A stretch of 64,000 nucleotides of DNA from Procambarus clarkii (GCF_040958095.1 NC_091209.1:8894330-8958329); one strand, 5' to 3'. Counted from the first letter of the stretch, positions 44,030 to 56,460 are shown. Numbers and translations are program-made. The notes: generated by a model not told the origin, from the letters alone.

Positions 44030-46826
44030 AGTACATACATACATACAATGCCTAAAGCCACTATTACGCAATGCGTTTCGGGCAAGAAAAACATTAATAT
44101 CTAGAACTTAATACTAATTGAGCATAAAGAATAAAAAGTGTAGAGAACAAATACAAATAAAGATAAAAAAGGGGGAACATGACTGAAAAAGCAGCACAAA
44201 TACAATAGGTTGACAGTGTTGATTAAAAAAAAAGAAAATAACAGACATGGGTTGACAATAGAGGAGTGAGGTAGATTACAGGGAATTTATTAGGTAGTGT
44301 TTACTTTTTATCTTAAACTGGTTGAGAGAGGTACAGTCTTTAACATGGTTGGGAAGGTCATTCCACATTCTGGGCCCCTTGATTTGCAGAGCATTTCTAG
44401 TTTGATAAAGACGTACTCTTGGAATATCAAAACTGTATTTATTTCTGGTGTGGTGCTCATGGGTTCTGTAACAACCTTCTATGAAGCTTTTAAGATCAGG
44501 ATTGGCATTATAGTTTAGCGTTTTATATATGTATAATACACATGAGAGAATGTGCAGAGACTTAATATCTAACATATTCAGAGATTTGAGTAGGGGTACC
44601 GAGTGATGTCTGGGGCCAGAGTTGTATATTGTCCTAATAGCAGCTTTGTGTTGGGTAATTAGAGGACGTAAGTGATTTTGGGTAGTAGAACCCCAAGCAC
44701 AAATACCATAGTTGAGATAAGGATAGATAAGGGAGTAATAGACACCAGGGCAGGGCGTGGTACATAATATCTGATCTTAGAAAGAATGCCCACAGTTTTT
44801 GAAACTTTTTTTGATATGTTTAGAATGTGTCCCTGGAAATTCAGCTTGTGGTCAATGAGAACGCCAAGGAATTTGCCATCTAATTTGTTACAAATTTGGG
44901 TATTGTTTATTTTGAGATTTATATGACTAGAGGATTTATTGCCAAACAGAATATAGAAAGTTTTGTCAATGTTAAGGGTGAGTTTGTTGGCAGTTAGCCA
45001 AAGATGGACTTTACTTAGCTCAGTATTTACTGTGGCATTTAGAGCAAGAGGGTCAGGACTGGAGTAAATGAAGGTTGTGTCGTCAGCAAATAGAATTGGT
45101 TTGAGGTGTTGGGAGGCATTTGGAAGGTCATTAATGTAGATGAGAAAGAGGAGAGGGCCAAGTATGCTGCCCTGAGGAACACCAATGTTGATGGGTAGGG
45201 TGGGAGAAATTGTATTATTCACAGAAACATATTGGAGCCTGTCAGTAAGGTAGGACTCGAGGTATTGTAGGGAGTGTCCTCTGACTCCATAATGATGTAA
45301 TTTAAGAAGGTTATGGTGGTTGACAGTATCAAAAGCTTTACGCAGGTCCACAAATAACCCAACAGGGAACTCCTTTTTATCAAGAGCTGTATGAATCGAG
45401 TTAAGCATACTAATAAGTGCATCGTTAGTGCTTTTTTTGGGTCTGAAGCCATATTGGCAAGGGCTAAGTATATTGAGTTTGGCTAGATATGAGTAAAGCT
45501 GCTTATATATAAGTTTTCCAAAAATTTTTGACAAGTTTGGCAGGATTGATATAGGTCTGTAGTTGTTAACATCTGTGAGATCATCACATTTGTGGACAGG
45601 CGTTACTCTCGCTTTTTTTAGAATATCTGGAAAGGTTTGGAGTTCAAGTGACTTCTTGAAGAGCAAAGCAATAGCAGGGGCTAAAGATCTGGAGGCTTTT
45701 TTGTAAATTAAAGTTGGTATCTCCTCAAGGGCACCAGACTTGGTTTTAAGGGAAAGGATTATCTCATTGACGTCAGTGGAGTTAATAGGCTTTAGGTACA
45801 GAGACTGTGGATAGTTACCTGTAAGATAGTCCTTAATGTCAGTACTGGAAGATGGAATATCATTTGCAAGGGATGAACCAATGGAAGAGAAGAACCTATT
45901 GAACTCAATAGCAGAATCAGAGGCTGAAAGCTGACCATCGTTATTAGACAGGAGAGTCGGTTTGTTATTTAAAGATTTCTTTGATCCCAATATTTGTGAA
46001 ATTGTGCTCCAAGTTTGTTTAATGTTGCTCTTTATTTGAGTAAATTTATCTTCGTAGTATTTAGTTTTGGCTCGTCTAATTATCTTAGATAGCAATAATG
46101 AGTAATTCTTTGAGAATTCTTTGGAGACAATTCCTAACCTATACTTCTTGTCAAGGTCGTGTTTTTGTTAATGGATTTCAGTATTCCCTTTGTAAGCCAA
46201 GGATTGTTAAGCCTTTTGCTTGTGACTTGTTTTGTAAGCCTAGGACAGTGGGTGTTATAAAGGCTAAGAGTTGTTTGTAGAAAAGATTGCACAGCTAGGT
46301 TGATGTCCCCTATGTTACCTAACTCGGACTCCCAGTTGACATTATCAGCAGCAGTTATAAAATTGTTTATAGCAGTTTCATTGTGCAGCCTAAAGCTTAA
46401 CTCCCTTGTTTCTAGAGGTGGTTTGCTAATGTTAGTTAAGAGAAATGTGGGGTAGTGGTCTGTAGTGCTATCGGTGATTATACCTGAAGTAAGCGGAGAG
46501 GTTATGTTGGTCCAGATGTGATCTAGAGTCGTGGCAGTGCTATCAGTGATTCTAGTAGGTCTAGTGATTAAGGGTATGAGGAAGCAGGAATTCATACAGT
46601 TGAGGAAGCTAACAGCAGTAGGGTGTTCAGGCTCGCAGAGGTCAATATTAAAGTCCCCTGCGATAATTAGGTGGTTTTTGTTCAGTTTGTTATCAAGTAT
46701 TAGATATCTAAGGTTTGAGTTGAATACAGACACATCAGTGTTGGGAATTCTATAGACTGCACCCACAGACAGGACAGACTCGGCACCCTTGACTCTGAAG
46801 CTGGCGAAGATATACTCCCCATAGCA
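44030..46826 (-). mobile_element. CR1/L2-like LINE with partial endonuclease, RT and 3' tail
   Basis: The minus strand reads endonuclease 'GAVYRIPNTDVSVFNSNLRY', 'LIIAGDFNIDL' and 'TTLDHIWTN', then RT 'VTPVHKCDDLTDVNNYRPIS', 'LFVDLRKAFDTVNHHNLL', 'GVPQGSILGPLLFLIYINDL' and the catalytic 'LFADDTTF'. The C-terminus is 'RNALQIKGPRMWNDLPNHVK'. Breaks separate the endonuclease, RT and C-terminal frames (about two or three). The tail has the conserved CTTGCCCGAAACGCATTGCG core and a (TATG)n end. The 5' end is truncated inside the endonuclease. Confidence 0.88.
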
Positions 46827-46878
46827 GTCTCTAGTGTCTCTAGTGTCTCTAGTGTCTCTAGTCTCTAGTGTCTTTAAA
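46827..46878. repeat. CTCTAGTGT short tandem repeat
   Basis: Four to five copies of GTCTCTAGT(GT) between two opposed LINEs. Confidence 0.85.
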
Positions 46879-47379
46879 TGAGCGTGCGGATGCTGCCGCT
46901 AAGGAAGCTGTCCGCTCTTGTCCCATCTCTCGTAAAGGCATTCCGTATTCCGACTTTTACCCGGTTATCCGTTCCTCAGTCCTTACCCGTTGGCAGGCTT
47001 CTTGGTTGTCTGTTACTGGTAACAAGCTGCGTACTCTTAAATGTTGTTTCCTCGTGGCCGTCCTCCTTCCACCGTAACCGGCGATGGGAAACGGCTCTGG
47101 CGAGGTTGCGTATTGGCCATACTCGCTTAACCCATGGTCACTTGATGGAGCGCCGCCCTGCTCCTTATTGTCCTAGTTGCATTGTCCCTCTTACGGTCGT
47201 GCATGTCCTTCTTGAATGTCCTGACTTCCAGGACGAGCGTGTGTCTTGCTTTCCGACCACCCCTCGCGGTCACCTGTCCCTCGATAGAATTCTTGGTGAC
47301 TCGGATACTTTTGATATCGTTCGCCTTATGCGTTTTTGTTCTCGTATTGGCATCCTTGGTGATATTTAGCGCCCTCTGA
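46868..47379 (+). mobile_element. RNase H LINE 3' fragment
   Basis: The end of an RNase H domain ('LNERADAAAKEA') is followed, after a frame change, by 'RRWETALARLRIGHTRLTHG' and the zinc-knuckle-like 'YCPSCIVPLTVVHVLLECP'. It is the same protein class as the LINE at 29339-31027 but a different family. 5'-truncated, with one frameshift near 46990-47080. Confidence 0.8.
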
Positions 47380-48076
47380 TTATTTTGCGTATTTGATGGT
47401 GCTACATAGCCTTCCCGGTTTGGTTCCTTCTTTTGATAATTACTTACTTTAAATTAGTTTATATCAAACTGGAAATTTTGCGAGAGTCCCTGCTGTCTAC
47501 TTGGTTTTCTGTTTAGCAGCGTTACGCAGAAGTGTAAAGTACAATTTTGGGGATACTAAAATATTTTATGGCACCTAGATTTCGATAGGCTTATTAAACC
47601 CTAGATTATAATTGATCATTCAAAATGAGTTGCAAACATGTTGGATTACTAGATGGCTAGTACATAGTATGCCTTGAGCAACTAATACGCAGTTTCGGGC
47701 AAGGTAAAACTGGATAAATTGCTGGCCTGAACTAGCTGCTAGGTCTCCAGGAACTAAAAGTGAGAGGAAGCCGGCGGCTTGTCAAATAATCTCCAGTTGG
47801 ATACCTTTCAATAATTTTGTTCTATACTGAAGTGCAATATTGCGGGGGGGGGGTACTGGGAGGACCCAGAAATAAGAACTAGGCTTTTTAATGTTTGTTG
47901 TTGTGCTATAGTTGTTAGCAGTGCCTAATTGTATCGCATTCCTGTAAGCACGAGGTGACGCAGGTGAAATGGGATGGTCAGCCTCTTAAAGATAACAGTT
48001 TGGTTATCCTTGCTCCTGGCAGTGATTGTTGAAATGTGTAGTTCGGTGTGTAGCTTGAGGTGTCTCAGCAGTTTGG
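47380..48076. other. No gene recognised
   Basis: Contains a short GCAGTTTCGGGCAAGG motif at about 47690, related to the tail core of the LINE at 44030. A G-run lies at 47846-47855. Confidence 0.5.
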
Positions 48077-48176
48077 AGGGTTAAGACCCCGGGTCGACCC
48101 GTCCTCGGGCCAGGCCTCGTCAATGCAGGGTTAAGACCCCGGGTCGACCCGTCCTCGGGCCAGGCCTCGTCAATGC
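48077..48176. repeat. 50-bp tandem duplication
   Basis: AGGGTTAAGACCCCGGGTCG plus ACCCGTCCTCGGGCCAGGCC plus TCGTCAATGC occurs twice in exact tandem. The unit is GC-rich with internal hairpin potential (GACCCCGGGTC). Confidence 0.92.
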
Positions 48177-48261
48177 AGCGCCCCCTTCTCCAAAGACTTG
48201 TCCAGAAATTTTAACTTTGGGTTTATTACATTTTAGGCTTCTCGTATCTAAACCTCACCTT

Positions 48262-48470
48262 CTCATTCAATTAAATTTCTATGAATAGTTCGATTAAGTG
48301 CTTAGGTTTTGTTGCGATTACTTGCATTTTTTTTTATGTACATGGGTGAAGCATTTAGAGCGTTGTTCTAGAGTATACGTTATAAAAGCACTGTTCGAAC
48401 GTCGTCAATAGTCTTGTGTGAACTTAATAAACGGCGGATTGACGGCTGGATTAACGACCATTCGGCGTTT
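48262..48470. mobile_element. MITE-like repeat, copy 3 (partial)
   Basis: TTAGGTTTTGTTGCGATTAC, ACATGGGTGAAGCATTTAG and GCGGATTGACGGCTGGATT align with the second half of copies at 6322-6640 and 40601-40924. It is more diverged. Confidence 0.5.
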
Positions 48471-48854
48471 TATTGATGACTGACTTCCTCGCGATAATTT
48501 GCTGACCAACCAAAAAGTTGAAGGGCGACAAGGAAGAGATCTGATGCCCCATCTAGACCAGCCAGTACAGGGTTCTGAACAGTCCTGGGAAGGGTTTCAT
48601 CAGCCATTTGTATAATCACTTGCCAGACCTATTTTTTCGTCAATCGTCGAAGCCTTGTCAATCGTCGAAGCCTTGTTTACTAAACAATTTAAGCTCCGAA
48701 GCACTAAGAGGTTGTTTATAATGGTAATAACCCTGGGGTGTGAAGGTTTCAAACATCATTAACTGTTTAATGTAAACAAAACCATCGTAATTGAGAAAAG
48801 ATGGACAGGTTTCGTAAGTGGTTGACGAATCCTGGCCCAGGATTAAACTATTTT
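48471..48854. other. No gene recognised
   Basis: Spacer with a short direct repeat (GTCAATCGTCGAAGCCTTGT twice, 48640-48678). No gene seen. Confidence 0.5.
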
Positions 48855-48960
48855 AATAATAATATATTTGCAAGAAGGTACAATGGGATGATGAGACTAC
48901 CCAAGATTGGTATTTATACATTCATGCTTAGCCTAACACGCATAGCGTTTTGGGCAATTT
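48855..48960 (-). repeat. LINE-type 3' tail with conserved core
   Basis: AAGAAGGTACAATGGGATGA and ACACGCATAGCGTTTTGGGC, related to the tails at 32800-33010 and 34675-34800. Confidence 0.6.
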
Positions 48961-49013
48961 TTTTTCTTAATTTATATACTACCGCATTTGTTCTGTTGCT
49001 ACATATATGTAGT

Positions 49014-49383
<370 letters not shown>

Positions 49384-49800
49384 ACATTAACAGCCAATTA
49401 ATGCACAACTATATTCTACCCACTTCAAGACTCCGCTCCAATATAGAAGCATCAAGAAATATGGACCAATAGGCTTTCTACAATTACTTCCATTCAATAC
49501 CCATTGTTTCGTGTTCTGTCTTGTGTTGGAATTTAATACCCATTGTTCACTGTTAACCTCATCCACTTCACCCAAATGTAGATATAAACCTCGAAGATGT
49601 GCAAGCTCTATTCAGTTTCAGTTGTGTGTTTGTAAACTAAAGTCTTTGAAAATGTAATAAGTTTTACGAAACGCGCTCAAGTGTCGCGTCAGACTAGAAA
49701 TATAGAGAAAATTCGTGTTAGAATTATTAATCTTACTTTTTCGGTCATATTTAATAATATATGTCTACAGGAAAGACTGCTACCACTACCAAAATATACT
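49384..49800 (+). mobile_element. PLE 3' fragment (copy C), mirror of copy B
   Basis: CAGCCAATTAATGCACAACT and onward matches the end of the GIY-YIG region and the 3' region of copy A. It runs to CTTTTTCGGTCATATTTAAT and ATGTCTACAGGAAAGACTGC. It forms a ~200-bp palindrome with copy B across a short spacer. Confidence 0.85.
49637..49697 (+). ncRNA. Hammerhead-ribozyme-like motif, PLE copy C
   Basis: Stem I CT-AA-AGTCT/AGACTAG (7 bp with an AA bulge), stem II GTAA/TTAC, stem III ACGCG/CGCGT with loop CTCAAGTGT. The stem III loop differs from the other copies while the stem is unchanged. Confidence 0.5.
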
Positions 49801-50500
49801 GTGACGTTAATCTCCTTCAAGAGATTGAGCCTGCTCTTCCCTCCAAAATATGTCGATATATAAATCTATATAAAACTAGTATGGAAGAAATATCCAACAA
49901 CGACAACAACACCAAGTTTTGCCAGAAGCGCAAAACGTATGCAGCCAGGAACACCTGCTCCACCTCGAACCACCAAACTACCTGTCTTGTCGCCTGCTCA
50001 TCGCTGATTGGCTGCGGGTCCAGTTGCAACTGCACTCCACCCACCATACTACTTGATGTCTGGGTCCGCGCCGACCTCAGTCCTCAGAATATCCAGTGCT
50101 TTCATCAGGTTAACACGTCTCGTTGGTAGACTAAGCCGTGGCTTACGTGTACTAAGAGAGGTGATAGCTTGAAGCCAATATTCCTGCACCCTCTTATTTG
50201 ATTGTATATTGTTCACTTGTTATTACTCCCTTGTCTTAACGTAACTTTTCATTTTGTCATTTGATTATTCTTACTATTTTGATTGATTGATTTTATTATA
50301 CGAATTTGTATGTCCATTTTATTCATGTTTTGCTTTTCTAACGTAATTAAAATTTCATTGTTAAATTTACTTGTGTTTTGTGTGTCTTCTCATTACCTTA
50401 CCACAGACGAAGTTCCAGATTTTCTATTTTTTTGTTTCTATATGTGACGAGGCCATACCCCTAGCTTTTAAACAGCCGAACACCAACGCGTTACCGTCAC
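49801..50500 (+). mobile_element. Probable PLE 5' region following copy C
   Basis: The sequence continues from the PLE end through GACGTTAATCTCCTTCAAGA and an open stretch 'TTCLVACSSLIGCGSSCNC' to TATATGTGACGAGGCCATAC. In PLEs a terminal repeat is often followed by the next unit's 5' part. I see no RT motif here, so the assignment is by position. Confidence 0.4.
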
Positions 50501-50504
50501 AATA

Positions 50505-50505
<1 letters not shown>

Positions 50506-50577
<72 letters not shown>
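50506..50577. repeat. (TA)n tract
   Basis: About 70 bases of TA at the end of PLE copy D. Confidence 0.97.
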
Positions 50578-50581
<4 letters not shown>

Positions 50582-52135
50582 AAATATGACCGAAAAAGTA
50601 AGATTAATAATTCTAACACGAATTTTCTCAATCTTTCGTACATTTCTTTTCACTGTTGGAGGTAAATCAAAAATCAATTCTCCAAAATTCATTTTTATTT
50701 CTAGTCTGACGCGACACGAGCGCGTTTCGTAAAACCTATTACATTTTCAAAGACTTTAGTTTACAAATACACAACTGAATAGAACTTACGCATCTCCGAT
50801 TTTATATCTACATTTGAGTGAGGTGGATGGGGTGAGGTGGCATTAATAGGGTATTAATTTCATCAACACAAGACAGAACAAGAGGTGGTATTAATAGGGT
50901 ATTAATTTCATCAACACAAGACAGAACACGAAACAATGGGTATTGAATAGAAGTGTTTGTAGAAAGCCTATTGGTCCATATTTCTTGATGCTTCTATATT
51001 GGAGCGGAGTCTTGAGGTGGGTAGAATATAGTTGTGCATTAATTGGCTGTTGATTGCTGGTGTTGACTTCTTGATGCGTAGTGCCTCGCAAACGTCAAGC
51101 CGCCTGCTATCGCTGTATCTATCGATGATTTCTGTGTTGTTTACTAGGATTTTCTCTGGCGATGGTTTGGTTGTGGGAAGAGATTATATGTTCCTTAATG
51201 GAGCCCTGTTGCTTATGCATCGTTAAACGCCTAGAAAGAGATGTTGTTGTCTTGCCTATATACTGGGTTTTTGGAGCTTACAGTCCCCAAGAGGGCATTT
51301 GACGGCATAGACGACGTTAGTCTTTTAAAGCGTTCTGTTTTGTGTCTGGAGAGTTTCTCATGAGTAGGCTGGCCGTTTTTCTGGTTTTATAGTAAATCGT
51401 CAGTTGTATCCTCTGATTTTTGTCTGTAGGGATAACGTTTCTATTAACAATATCTTTCAGGACCCTTTCCTCCGTTTTATGAGCTGTGGAAAAGAAGTTC
51501 CTGTAAAATAGTCTAATAGGGGGTATAGGTGTTGTGTTAGTTGTCTCTTCAGAGGTTGCATGGCGTTTCACTTTCCTTCTTATGATGTCTTCGACGAAAC
51601 CATTGGAGAAGCCGTTGTTGACTAGGACCTTCCTTACCCTACAGAGTTCTTCGTCGACTTGCTTCCATTCTGAGCTGTGGCTGAGAGCACGGTCGACATA
51701 TGCGTTAACAACACTTCTCTTGTACCTGTCTGGGCAGTCGCTGTTGGCATTTAGGCACATTCCTATGTTCGTTTCCTTAGTGTAGACTGCAGTGTGGAAA
51801 CCTCCGCTCTTTTCCATGACTGTTACATCTAGAAAGGGCAGCTTCCCATCCTTTTCCATCTCGTAAGTGAAACGCAACACGGAACTCTGCTCAAATGCCT
51901 CCTTCAGCTCCTGCAGATGTCTGACATCAGGTACCTGTGTAAAAAAAATGTCGTCAACATACCCGCAGTATATGGCCGGTTTCAAGTTCATGTCGACTAA
52001 GACTTTTTGCTCGATGGTACCCATGTAGAAGTTTGCAAACAGGACACCTAGGGGAGAACCCATGGCGACCCCATCTACTTGCTTATACATGTGCCCATCC
52101 GGGCTCAAGAAGGGTGCCTCTTTAGTACAAGCTTG
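50578..52135 (-). mobile_element. PLE (copy D), RT catalytic part, GIY-YIG and 3' region
   Basis: The minus strand reads 'DGVAMGSPLGVLFANFYMG', catalytic 'YCGYVDDIFF', 'GKLPFLDVTVMEKSGGFHTA' and 'GFVEDIIRRKVKRHATSEE', then the GIY-YIG region (51090-51330). It is about 95% identical by eye to copy A. 5'-truncated at the palindrome with copy E; the endonuclease frame looks broken. Confidence 0.88.
50701..50759 (-). ncRNA. Hammerhead-ribozyme-like motif, PLE copy D
   Basis: Same three stems as the other copies on the minus strand. Stem II loop is TAGGTT instead of TAAGTT; the stems are unchanged. Confidence 0.5.
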
Positions 52136-52972
52136 GAGCTTGTACTAAAGAGTTTTTGTCTCCAGACACAAAACAGAACGCTTTAAAAGAGACTAACGTC
52201 GTCTATGCCTTCAAATGCCCTCTTGGGGACTGTAAGCTCCAAAAAACCCAGTATATAGGCAAGACAACAACATCTCTTTCTAGGCGTTTAACGATGCATA
52301 AGCAACAGGGCTCCATTAAGGAACATATAATCTCTTCCCCACAACCAAACCATCGCCAGAGAAATCCTAGTAAACAACACAGAAATCATCGATAGATACA
52401 GCGATAGCAGGCGGCTTGACGTTTGCGAGGCACTACACATCAAGAAGTCAACACCAGCAATCAACAGCCAATTAATGCACAACTATATTCTACCCACCTC
52501 AAGACTCCGCTCCAATATAGAAGCATCAAGAAATATGGACCAATAGGCTTTCTACAAACACTTCTATTCAATACCCATTGTTTCGTGTTCTGTCTTGTGT
52601 TGATGAAATTAATACCCTATTAATACCACCTCTTGTTCTGTCTTGTGTTGATGAAATTAATACCCTATTAATGCCACCTCACCCCATCCACCTCACTCAA
52701 ATATAGATATAAAATCGGAGATGCGTAAGTTCTATTCAGTTGTGTATTTGTAAACTAAAGTCTTTGAAAATGTAATAAGTTTTACGAAACGCGCTCGTGT
52801 CGCGTCAGACTAGAAATAAAAATGAATTTTGGAGAATTGATTTTTGATTTACCTCCAACAGTGAAAAGAAATGTACGAAAGATTGAGAAAATTCGTGTTA
52901 GAATTATTAATCTTACTTTTTCGGTCATATTTAATAATATATGTCTACAGGAAAGACTGCTACCAAAATATA
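52136..52972 (+). mobile_element. PLE (copy E), GIY-YIG and 3' region
   Basis: Starts as the mirror of copy D (AGCTTGTACTAAAGAG), then jumps to the endonuclease: 'NVVYAFKCPLGDCKLQ', 'QYIGKTTTSLSRRLTMHKQQ'. It continues to the 3' end CTTTTTCGGTCATATTTAAT. Most of the RT is deleted. The frame in the later endonuclease part looks broken. Confidence 0.87.
52755..52813 (+). ncRNA. Hammerhead-ribozyme-like motif, PLE copy E
   Basis: CT-AA-AGTCT, TTGAAAAT, GTAA/TTAC, GAA, ACGCG/CGCGT, C, AGACTAG, as in copies C and D. Confidence 0.5.
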
Positions 52973-52987
52973 CTAATATATATATAT

Positions 52988-54436
52988 GCAAACAAGCCTG
53001 AATGGTCCCCAGGACTATATACAACTGAAAACTCACACCCAGAAGTGACTCGAACCCATACTCCCACAACTGGTATGTACAGGGACGCCTTAATCCGCTT
53101 GACCATCACGACCGGACATAAGGAAGTGATAGCCGAGGCTATATGAACCACTTCCCCGCCGGCACTCGGATGGTAATCTTGGGCATAGCATTTTTATCAA
53201 ATCACCTCATTCTTTGGGGCACACGTGAGGAACACAAATGCAAACAAGCCTGAATGGTCCCCAGGACTATATACAACTGAAAACTCACACCCCAGAAGTG
53301 ACTCGAACCCATACTCCCACAACTGGTATGTACAGGGACGCCTTAATCCGCTTGACCATCACGACCGGACATAAGGAAGTGATAGCCGAGGCTATATGAA
53401 CCACTTCCCCGCCGGCACTCGGATGGTAATCTTGGGCATAGCATTTTTATCAAATCACCTCATTCTTTGGGGCACACGTGAGGAACACAAATGCAAACAA
53501 GCCTGAATGGTCCCCAGGACTATATACAACTGAAAACTCACATCCCAGAAGTGACTCGAACCCATACTCCCACAACTGGTATGTACAGGGACGCCTTAAT
53601 CCGCTTGACCATCACGACCGGACATAAGGAAGTGATAGCCGAGGCTATATGAACCACTTCCCCGCCGGCACTCGGATGGTAATCTTGGGCATAGCATTTT
53701 TATCAAATCACCTCATTCTTTGGGGCACACGTGAGGAACACAAATGCAAACAAGCCTGAATGGTCCCCAGGACTATATACAACTGAAAACTCACACCCCA
53801 GAAGTGACTCGAACCCATACTCCCACAACTGGTATGTACAGGGACGCCTTAATCCGCTTGACCATCACGACCGGACATAAGGAAGTGATAGCCGAGGCTA
53901 TATGAACCACTTCCCCGCCGGCACTCGGATGGTAATCTTGGGCATAGCATTTTTATCAAATCACCTCATTCTTTGGGGCACACGTGAGGAACACAAATGC
54001 AAACAAGCCTGAATGGTCCCCAGGACTATATACAACTGAAAACTCACACCCCAGAAGTGACTCGAACCCATACTCCCACAACTGGTATGTACAGGGACGC
54101 CTTAATCCGCTTGACCATCACGACCGGACATAAGGAAGTGATAGCCGAGGCTATATGAACCACTTCCCCGCCGGCACTCGGATGGTAATCTTGGGCATAG
54201 CATTTTTATCAAATCACCTCATTCTTTGGGGCACACGTGAGGAACACAAATGCAAACAAGCCTGAATGGTCCCCAGGACTATATACAACTGAAAACTCAC
54301 ACCCCAGAAGTGACTCGAACCCATACTCCCACAACTGGTATGTACAGGGACGCCTTAATCCGCTTGACCATCACGACCGGACATAAGGAAGTGATAGCCG
54401 AGGCTATATGAACCACTTCCCCGCCGGCACTCGGAT
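52988..54436 (-). repeat. 253-bp SINE-like tandem array, left arm (about six units)
   Basis: Units start GCAAACAAGCCTGAATGGTC at 52988, 53240, 53493, 53746, 53999 and 54252. They are almost identical (one-base differences such as CACATCCC). Each carries, on the minus strand, the tRNA-like A box TGGTCAAGCGGATTAAGGCG and B box GGTTCGAGTCAC. The last unit is cut at CACTCGGAT, where the array turns round. Confidence 0.95.
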
Positions 54437-56384
54437 TTGATAAAAATGCTATGCCCAAGATTACCATCCGAGTGCCGGCGGGGAAGTGGTTCATATAGCC
54501 TCGGCTATCACTTCCTTATGTCCGGTCGTGATGGTCAAGCGGATTAAGGCGTCCCTGTACATACCAGTTGTGGGAGTATGGGTTCGAGTCACTTCTGGGG
54601 TGTGAGTTTTCAGTTGTATATAGTCCTGGGGACCATTCAGGCTTGTTTGCATTTGTGTTCCTCACGTGTGCCCCAAAGAATGAGGTGATTTGATAAAAAT
54701 GCTATGCCCAAGATTACCATCCGAGTGCCGGCGGGGAAGTGGTTCATATAGCCTCGGCTATCACTTCCTTATGTCCGGTCGTGATGGTCAAGCGGATTAA
54801 GGCGTCCCTGTACATACCAGTTGTGGGAGTATGGGTTCGAGTCACTTCTGGGGTGTGAGTTTTCAGTTGTATATAGTCCTGGGGACCATTCAGGCTTGTT
54901 TGCATTTGTGTTCCTCACGTGTGCCCCAAAGAATGAGGTGATTTGATAAAAATGCTATGCCCAAGATTACCATCCGAGTGCCGGCGGGGAAGTGGTTCAT
55001 ATAGCCTCGGCTATCACTTCCTTATGTCCGGTCGTGATGGTCAAGCGGATTAAGGCGTCCCTGTACATACCAGTTGTGGGAGTATGGGTTCGAGTCACTT
55101 CTGGGGTGTGAGTTTTCAGTTGTATATAGTCCTGGGGACCATTCAGGCTTGTTTGCATTTGTGTTCCTCACGTGTGCCCCAAAGAATGAGGTGATTTGAT
55201 AAAAATGCTATGCCCAAGATTACCATCCGAGTGCCGGCGGGGAAGTGGTTCATATAGCCTCGGCTATCACTTCCTTATGTCCGGTCGTGATGGTCAAGCG
55301 GATTAAGGCGTCCCTGTACATACCAGTTGTGGGAGTATGGGTTCGAGTCACTTCTGGGGTGTGAGTTTTCAGTTGTATATAGTCCTGGGGACCATTCAGG
55401 CTTGTTTGCATTTGTGTTCCTCACGTGTGCCCCAAAGAATGAGGTGATTTGATAAAAATGCTATGCCCAAGATTACCATCCGAGTGCCGGCGGGGAAGTG
55501 GTTCATATAGCCTCGGCTATCACTTCCTTATGTCCGGTCGTGATGGTCAAGCGGATTAAGGCGTCCCTGTACATACCAGTTGTGGGAGTATGGGTTCGAG
55601 TCACTTCTGGGGTGTGAGTTTTCAGTTGTATATAGTCCTGGGGACCATTCAGGCTTGTTTGCATTTGTGTTCCTCACGTGTGCCCCAAAGAATGAGGTGA
55701 TTTGATAAAAATGCTATGCCCAAGATTACCATCCGAGTGCCGGCGGGGAAGTGGTTCATATAGCCTCGGCTATCACTTCCTTATGTCCGGTCGTGATGGT
55801 CAAGCGGATTAAGGCGTCCCTGTACATACCAGTTGTGGGAGTATGGGTTCGAGTCACTTCTGGGGTGTGAGTTTTCAGTTGTATATAGTCCTGGGGACCA
55901 TTCAGGCTTGTTTGCATTTGTGTTCCTCACGTGTGCCCCAAAGAATGAGGTGATTTGATAAAAATGCTATGCCCAAGATTACCATCCGAGTGCCGGCGGG
56001 GAAGTGGTTCATATAGCCTCGGCTATCACTTCCTTATGTCCGGTCGTGATGGTCAAGCGGATTAAGGCGTCCCTGTACATACCAGTTGTGGGAGTATGGG
56101 TTCGAGTCACTTCTGGGGTGTGAGTTTTCAGTTGTATATAGTCCTGGGGACCATTCAGGCTTGTTTGCATTTGTGTTCCTCACGTGTGCCCCAAAGAATG
56201 AGGTGATTTGATAAAAATGCTATGCCCAAGATTACCATCCGAGTGCCGGCGGGGAAGTGGTTCATATAGCCTCGGCTATCACTTCCTTATGTCCGGTCGT
56301 GATGGTCAAGCGGATTAAGGCGTCCCTGTACATACCAGTTGTGGGAGTATGGGTTCGAGTCACTTGTGGGGTGTGAGTTTTCAG
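54437..56384 (+). repeat. 253-bp SINE-like tandem array, right arm (about eight units)
   Basis: The same unit in opposite orientation, starting TTGATAAAAATGCTATGCCC at 54437 and repeating every 253 bases (54691, 54944, 55197, 55450, 55703, 55956, 56209 by the TGATAAAAAT mark). The last unit is partial and ends in (TA)n. The A and B boxes read on the plus strand. Short open frames recur once per unit and have no coding support. Confidence 0.95.

Positions 56385-56456
<72 letters not shown>
56385..56456. repeat. (TA)n tract after the array
   Basis: About 72 bases of TA. The left edge of the array also starts in a short TA stretch (52973-52987). Confidence 0.97.

Positions 56457-56460
<4 letters not shown>

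Noticed and set aside
52988-56384. CRISPR array
   Set aside because: The whole 253-bp unit repeats with no variable spacers, the genome is animal, and the units carry a tRNA-type promoter.
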